Assembly: GCA_038373885.1 (NCBI GenBank)
Contig: JAWZYV010019597.1
Location: forward strand, 372,001-436,000
Source: Cheiracanthium punctorium
Lineage: Eukaryota; Arthropoda; Arachnida; Araneae; Cheiracanthiidae
Length of the DNA stretch: 64,000 nucleotides
Direction: 5' to 3'
Part shown: piece by piece, positions 58,020-64,000 of the stretch
How positions within the stretch are numbered: position 1 is the first letter of the stretch
Layout of the letters: every line of letters starts with the position of its first letter
Program-made: the position numbers and the translations under genes
The notes under the pieces: model-generated
Told to the model about the DNA's origin: nothing
Seen by the model: only the letters and a program-made list of their open reading frames with translations
The model's database searches: none

Positions 58020-59130
58020 ATTAAAAGTATCATAATTCATGCATCTTCATTTTTCTTCCCTTGTTCCATTGAGTTGGAAAGTGTCATTATTCATGAGTGC
58101 TGTATTTTCCTCACTTGTTCCATAAAACACAGTTCTTTGGAGTCAAAATCCTAAAATCGTCTAATAAAACTTTAACAATCTTCACCAAGCATATTCCAAC
58201 TATACTTAATGCATACTATTGTATTTTAAATACTATTTGGAGCCTGTATCATAATTCATGAGTGTGGAATGTTTGCCTTTCTTGGATTGATTTCTACTTT
58301 AACATCCCGACTCTCGCCAAGGTGGCAATAATTAAACATATGCAGTTACCACGGTGATTTTTTGTATTTATGTGGCAACCGTAATTTAGAATTAAAATGG
58401 CACTCTGAAACTATGTAAGTACAACATTCCATTACTTATTTTGGGCTGCCAAGTTAATGTAGGTTTAATAATTAAATGTCTTCAAATTCCTTAAGTGGTG
58501 CTTTTACTGCTAATTTGTTAACTTTAGTCGATTGATTACTACTTAAACACACTCCCTCCACTCTTGCCAAGGTAGGAATAACTACATATTCAGTTACCAT
58601 GACGACTTTTTGCATTTATGTGGCAACTTAATATAAAAATGGTGGTTTGGGAACAACATGTAAGTATAGCATTACTTATTTATTTGGGTTGCAAGTTAAT
58701 ATAATTTTAATAATTAAAGAGTCCAAATTCCTTAATTATTGCATTTATCACTATTATTTTCACTTTCGTTCTCACCTTTCTACTTTGGGAGGGTTGAAAA
58801 CCTATGCATAACTCCTAGGGACCCGTGACTGCTAAGTGCAGTGATTTTTTTTAGGTTGGCAAAAGTGGGGGCGTTAAAATAGCAATAAATTCTTGTTCCA
58901 TAGAACACTTCTTTGAATCAAAATCCATCTTAAAATCTTCTACTGAAACTGTCTTACAATCTTCGCCAAGCATATTCAAACTACACTTCACCATTTTAAA
59001 TACGGTTTGGAATGGGCATCATAATCCATAGGTATGCTGTGTTTAATCAAACACATGTTTGGAATTGAAATCTATATTAAAATCGCCTACTAACACTATT
59101 TTACAAACTTCACAAGGCATTTCAAGACTT
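58020..59130. repeat. Complex direct repeats (250-bp duplication plus trailing units)
   Basis: Block B (CTCTCGCCAAGGTGGCAATA ... CAGTTACCACGG ... TTTATGTGGCAAC ... ACTTATT) at about 58311 recurs at 58561, exactly 250 bp later. Block A (TTCTTTGGAGTCAAAATCC..AAAATCGTCTA..A) occurs near 58133, 58910 and 59056. No coding potential. Confidence 0.75.
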
Positions 59131-59460
59131 TAATCTCTCTTCCCCCCCACCTCTGTATTGGCTGGCAAATAAATTAGAAAAGATCTCTGTGACAGTTCAT
59201 GTCTAGAAAGTCGTGTAGACAAAAATCTGGGCATGAACAAAATAGCACTCTAGTGCTAATAAGTTATGTGATGCTGATTAGTAAACATTAAGGTGGAGGA
59301 GGATATGGACAAAGCCCACCATTTACAATAAACAAGAAAATTCACTTAGTTTTTAATTTTTTAATAAAATTTGTTTTTGAAAATTAATAACAATTTGATT
59401 TTTTTCGTTTCTAACTTTTACTGAAAAGCCATTAAAAGATCCAAGTAAGATCTGCTAAAA

Positions 59461-60381
59461 CAGGGTGTCGACAGATCAGGGAAATCATGAAAAAATCAGG
59501 TTACTTTATCGATCTGGAAATATATGAGGGAATTTTGCAAAAATATTTAAAAATCAGGGAACTTTCGTTTTTTCCTAGTGAAGTAGACCATTTTTAATTG
59601 TCAATCTGATGCGCGGCTCTGTACTGGATCACATGATACTCAACTGATGCACAGATACAGACATTTTACGAATCCGAAACCAGAATACAGATCATACGAG
59701 AACGTAGAAATATGAATCCGAGACTCAACTGATGTAGCCACTATCACTATACGAATCCGAAAAAGTGCATGTATTGGGACTCGTTCCAAGATGCGGATCA
59801 TACAAGAAACCGGATATGCGAATCATATCGGCATGTGAATTGCTTCCTGAATAAAGTCATTGGTAAAAGATTGTTTAGTCTTCTACTGCACCGTTGTGTT
59901 TTTTAAAATGATGGGACATTTGAGTGATGCCTGCTAAGCTCCCCCGCAAGACGATTTTTTTTTAAATAGATAGTGCTCATTTTTAAGCCTTTTTACATAT
60001 TTTTAAAATTTCAAACAATACATTGATTGAAATAAAATAAGTTGACTTGGTGGCCAGTTTATTTTGATCAGTCATCCTTATGCTTAAAATTGAACACTAT
60101 CTTTATAAAACGAGGAAACTTTCTGCTACATATTGTCTTTTAGTGTTCAACTAAATTTGTTTGGATTTATGAAACGGAACTACAATTTTATTAATATTAA
60201 GCATCTTTGTGGTTTTCTTTTATTTGTTTCCCTATATATGAAGAATTCACCTGTTGGTGCATGATACACATTGGTGATTTACATGGAAGATTATGGTATG
60301 TATATAATTAGTTCTGGAAATTTGATAAAGATAGTTAGGGAAATTGGGGAACTTTTTTTCTCAATTTCTGTAGCCACCCTG
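59461..60381 (+). mobile_element. CAGGGTG-end DNA element, copy B
   Basis: Starts CAGGGTGTCGACAGATCAGG, ends TTTCTGTAGCCACCCTG, with a perfect 5-bp duplication TAAAA. It has the same orientation and order as copy A, including TGGCCAGTTTATTTTGATCA and CCTGTTGGTGCATGATACAC, and is about 150 bp longer. Confidence 0.87.
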
Positions 60382-60386
60382 TAAAA

Positions 60387-61240
60387 ACAGGTATGGAAGT
60401 TTTCAGTCTTTTTATAGAATTCAGACTTTCCAACTCCACCCAGGCTGATAGTGATAATGAATATATAAGGTATTAACATCTGGTAATGTATTAATTGTAT
60501 GCTAATTTGATTGTTTTTCATCGCGTGCAAAATTCTTACCTGTGTCGTTTTTACCAATTTGCAAATTTTATGCCTGCGAAAAGAAGCGGATACGAATAGT
60601 ATTTTTTTCTCCGACAAATCTTGATACAATTAAAAGGGCATTGTTTACTTCTGATTTAAAATAAAAAAGGGAAAATTAAAAATTAAGGACCCTTGTATAA
60701 GTCGATCCCCCACTTTGAAGCCTGTTTGTCCAAAATTTCTCAACTTATACATGGGTAAATATGGTATTTAAACACTACTTAGTTCACAACAGCTTTAATG
60801 TATTGTTACAATATTTTGTAAGCTGTAGAATATGCATCACATGTATTTTTCTATAAATAGGTTACAATCGTAAAAATTTCAACATAGGACTACCAGTCGA
60901 AATACACGAAAGATGAGAGGTAAAATGAAATAGTCAATTAATACTGTTCTAATATGGCAATAATGAAACTAAAAAAATAGGGGTTCGGAGGAGTCTCTCC
61001 CGACGAGGCTTGAACAGCCGAGTTTTATTTACATTATTTTCAACGCTATACTTCTGTTATTTTTAATAAATGTTCTATTTCAAAACTCCTGAACCGCATT
61101 TTCTCGTGATATTATGGGTATAAGAAAAAAGTGACATTCCTAAGATATAAGCTTGGACGTTGTTCACATGTAACAAAAAAATGTGTGTGTGGTCTCTCAA
61201 GCAGAGTTAAAAATTTGCATTCGTTTCAAAATTGATATCA
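60387..61240. other. No gene seen
   Basis: AT-rich. A phrase AAGTCGATCCCCC ... TTATACATGGGTAAATA (60690-60765) may be a decayed MITE end. Confidence 0.4.
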
Positions 61241-61580
61241 TCTATATACAGGATGTCCAGTGCTAACGCTGTCCAATGGCTATTTCCTAAACCGTTAGTC
61301 AAAGACACATAGTTCCAGTTGTAAAAATGCTTTAAATTGTATAATCTATTATATGTGAAACAATCGAAGTCAATAAATCAAATCCTATAAAAATTACGAA
61401 ATTTAAATTTTTAGACGGTCCTCCGGTCCTATCAGTTATATTTAGAAACATTTTCTTAGTGCAATTTCATTCAACAATAAAAAAAAATTCGTTGAGTTAC
61501 AGCTGCTTAAAGTTAGAGCACTTTTTCAGCTGCAAAATAGGGGTTGCATACAAAATGAATTTGAGAAAAATTAATGTACA

Positions 61581-62006
61581 CATAGGCACACCCACGGAGG
61601 GGGCTATGGGGGCTCAAGCCCCCCTAAAGGTAGAAAGTTTAGCAATGAAAAACTTTATAAAATGAAAATTTTCGCTAATAAATTATTTTTTTTCTTTCGT
61701 TCTCTCTTTTTTAATTGTCTTCAAATTATTTCTGAAGTATTTTTCACCAAAAAGTCATTAGTTTTTAAATAAATGCTTACACTTAGTTTAGGAGACACCA
61801 CCGTTAAACTGGGTTACATTTAAGAAAAGATCAGATAATTATTATGACTCTATAATGAGTAACATTGCTTGTGTTCTATGGGACAATCAAGTGGTACAGA
61901 ATATTTTGACATTATAATAGAATTTAACTAATCGAGGTCACTACAACAGATTCAGTAGTATTTGCAGCCCAGCCCCCCCTAAACTAAAATCCTGGGTGCG
62001 CCACTG
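61581..62006. mobile_element. hAT-type MITE, GGCGCACCCA ends
   Basis: Left CATAGGCACACCCACGG and right CCTGGGTGCGCCACTG are inverted; perfect 8-bp duplication AATGTACA at 61573-61580 and 62007-62014. G and C runs inside both ends. Confidence 0.9.
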
Positions 62007-62211
62007 AATGTACATGGTTTTGAGCTTTGTAATATTTATTAGCAATTTCATTAACTGTTTTAGAAATATAGATTGCAATAAAGAAGATTAACGTTTGACT
62101 ATGCGCATCCAATAAAGTAAAATAAAAATATAGCTTATACTGAAAATTGAATTTTTAAAATAGTTTTTTAAATGAACTGGCATTAACTTCCTTTGACTGC
62201 AATCTAAATAT

Positions 62212-63120
62212 TGTTACGAACTTTCGGGGCAACCCCCTGTTCTGAGGTTTAAAATAGTTCAAAATTGCTATTCTACGCGTCAAATAGTTAAATTTTCCTT
62301 TTTGTTGCATCAAAATCGGTCAACTAGAACCGGAGATGCGGAGGTTTCGGTTTCCCCATTCACTTCTACTGCAGTTTCTAGAAATCTTGAGAAATATTGG
62401 TCCTAGTCCTTTGGTAACTTAACTTTTGGGGGACTTATTTTTGGCACTAAATTTGGCGATATTTCTCTAAAAGTCGTCAAGCTTGGCAACATTTTGGTCA
62501 TTTGGCACGATTTTCCCTATGGGGCTTGTAAAGTTAGTTTTTCTGCATTAACATGCATAAAAACCTAATATTTGTCTTCTATGACGTAATCAAAATTCCC
62601 GCTTTATGTGAAATGTTCGAGAGATACATTCTTCTAGAAGCTCCTTGTAGCTTCTGCAACATCTATAAATACAGCTATGACAGACAAATCCAGTCAGTGT
62701 TCATTGAGCTCTCTTTGAGTGAGTTTGCTGCATTACACTTTGTATTGATGCTATAGAAATTATATTTTAGCTTGCTTTTCGAAGATAATTTTTAAGTGCT
62801 GTATGTAAATCTTTCATTGCTGAGTTTTGAGGGACTGTTAGTATTATCCCTCGTATATTTCCACTGAATTTTACCTGTGGAAGTGTTTTATTTTGTGTGA
62901 GAATGACAGCATTTGTAAAAGCTTCTGATCTAACCTGTCTGTTAAAATCACATTACTGTCTGATTGTGCTTGTGAATTTTGTACAGCTGATTGTTCGACG
63001 AAGTTCTAGAAGCAATAAAGCTTGTGTTCCATCCTGACAAGTGGACTTTTTACTAGGACTTTCTACACCAACTGGACTTTAGAGCGACGAACCCAGAAAC
63101 TAGCAGATTATTCTGTCACA
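62212..63120 (+). mobile_element. Solo LTR, Ty3/Gypsy type
   Basis: A 909-bp block begins TGTTACGAACTTTCGGGG and ends ...TTCTGTCACA, flanked by a perfect 4-bp duplication ATAT (62208-62211, 63121-63124). A TATA box (TATAAATA, 62664-62671) and AATAAA (63014-63019) sit in LTR order. No internal retrotransposon sequence adjoins, so recombination between two LTRs probably removed it. Confidence 0.82.
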
Positions 63121-63251
63121 ATATGCACCAATAGAAGTGTAGAAAACTATTCCTGTACTTAGCGTAGCACACTCTTATGTTACACATATATGATGTAGTA
63201 AGTCTGACCTCATATAGATTTTAATAGAGCTTGACTATAACCCTCTGCTTG

Positions 63252-63439
63252 CAGGGCCCGATTATGACCAACAGAGGCATTGGTGGATTTGATGGGCCCC
63301 GATCTATGAAATTTGTTTTACTTTTAATAAAATTTTGATATAAAAAATAATGTTTCAGAAGAACATGTGAAATTGGGGACCCTTTCGAGCCTGGGCCCTG
63401 GGCAAAGTCCCGATTTGCCCATGCGATAATAAGGCCCTG
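63252..63439. mobile_element. hAT-type MITE, CAGGGCCCGATTAT ends
   Basis: Left CAGGGCCCGATTATG and right CGATAATAAGGCCCTG are inverted; perfect 8-bp duplication TCTGCTTG at 63244-63251 and 63440-63447. Confidence 0.9.
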
Positions 63440-63647
63440 TCTGCTTGAAGATCAGTACTCTAAAATTAGTTTTGCTTCTTTTACTGCATTATGCCAGAAA
63501 ATGAAATTAAAACCTATAGTTTAAAATTTCATTATTTATATGGTCCCTTAACAGATTACCATAACGGGACATTTTTAAATGTGGGAAAGTGACTTCAGTC
63601 AAGATATTTGCTGCTTCGTAAATCGATGAATTTTGGTCGTAGGACGA

Positions 63648-63672
63648 ATTTTTTTTTTTTTTTTTTTTTTTT
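63648..63672. repeat. Poly-T run
   Basis: About 24 T at the inner side of the right inverted repeat; the left repeat has the matching A run near 61480. Confidence 0.9.
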
Positions 63673-64000
63673 GTGCATGAAATTGTATAAAAAAATCTTT
63701 TTCTAAATATAACTGATTGGACCGGGGGACCGTATAAAAATTTAAATTTCGTAATTTCTATAAAAATTAAATTATTGACTTTGACTGCTTCTAGTGTAAT
63801 AGATTATGCCTTTCAAAGCATTTTTGCAATTGGAACTATGTGTCTCTGACTAACGGTTTAGGAAATAGCCGTTGGACAGCTTTAGCACTGGACACCCTGT
63901 ATATAAAAATGAATGTTTGTGGGTGTGTATGACATTGAAAAACTGCAAAACCGTTGGACCGATGTTTTTTGCCACAAAAAAGGTTCTTGTACTATCCATT

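Larger units (their letters stand above)
61249..63899. mobile_element. Long-inverted-repeat element with three nested insertions
   Basis: Left CAGGATGTCCAGTGCTAACG and right CTTTAGCACTGGACACCCTG start inverted repeats of at least 200 bp that stay similar for about 245-300 bp (61249-61500 and 63640-63899). It is flanked by TATATA on both sides, read as a 4- or 6-bp duplication. No transposase. Without inserts it is about 1.3 kb. Confidence 0.82.
61241..64000 (+). mobile_element. Helitron 5' end, interrupted, runs off the window
   Basis: TCTATATA (61241-61248, preceded by A) is cut by the element 61249-63899; it resumes as TATATAAAAATGAATGTTTG at 63900 and continues to the window end (AAACCGTTGGACCGATG). 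This is the usual start of arthropod Helitrons. No coding part is in view. Confidence 0.6.

Overview
The window is eukaryotic nuclear DNA. It is AT-rich, with long spliced introns, GT-AG junctions, AATAAA signals and dense nested transposons. The mix of Tc1, BEL/Pao, Penelope-like, piggyBac, hAT and Helitron elements, and the very characteristic Tc1 transposase at about 4 kb, suggest an arthropod, most likely a spider. That species call is inference.

Two host genes are well supported, and both are split into exons too short to stand out as long open frames. On the minus strand, 20244-35606 is a six-exon ALKBH6 gene (AlkB-like Fe(II)/2-oxoglutarate dioxygenase, 232 aa). On the plus strand, 36707-49365 is a seven-coding-exon gene for a 244 aa RNA-binding protein with one RBM4/lark-type RRM and an R/G/P/Y-rich tail. 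The two are head to head, with about 0.5 kb between the ALKBH6 start codon and the first splice donor of the RNA-binding gene, so they probably share a promoter. The RNA-binding gene has a 33-nt in-frame small exon and a likely intronic-polyadenylation isoform. One further candidate minus-strand exon lies at 50560-50626.

Layout. 0-2.5 kb: no clear gene, one degenerate tandem repeat. 2.6-7.3 kb: two related hAT-type elements with 8-bp target duplications, the first carrying a nearly intact Tc1 element. 10.3-11.3 kb: transposase remnant. 11.4-19.3 kb: a Penelope-like element split by a CAGGGTG-end DNA element, itself split by a very young BEL/Pao retrotransposon with an intact 1703-codon gag-pol. 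20.2-35.6 kb: ALKBH6, its introns filled with MITEs, including a three-level nest at 33924-35152. 36-50.1 kb: the RNA-binding gene, with a hAT remnant in intron 5. 50.1-60.4 kb: repeats, including a piggyBac remnant interrupted by a non-autonomous Helitron. 61.2-64 kb: the 5' end of another Helitron, opened by a long-inverted-repeat element that itself holds two MITEs and a Gypsy-type solo LTR.

Many insertions can be ordered because target-site duplications are still readable. Long poly-G/poly-C runs are strikingly common and mostly sit at the ends of hAT-type MITEs. All calls come from reading the sequence; no database search was made.
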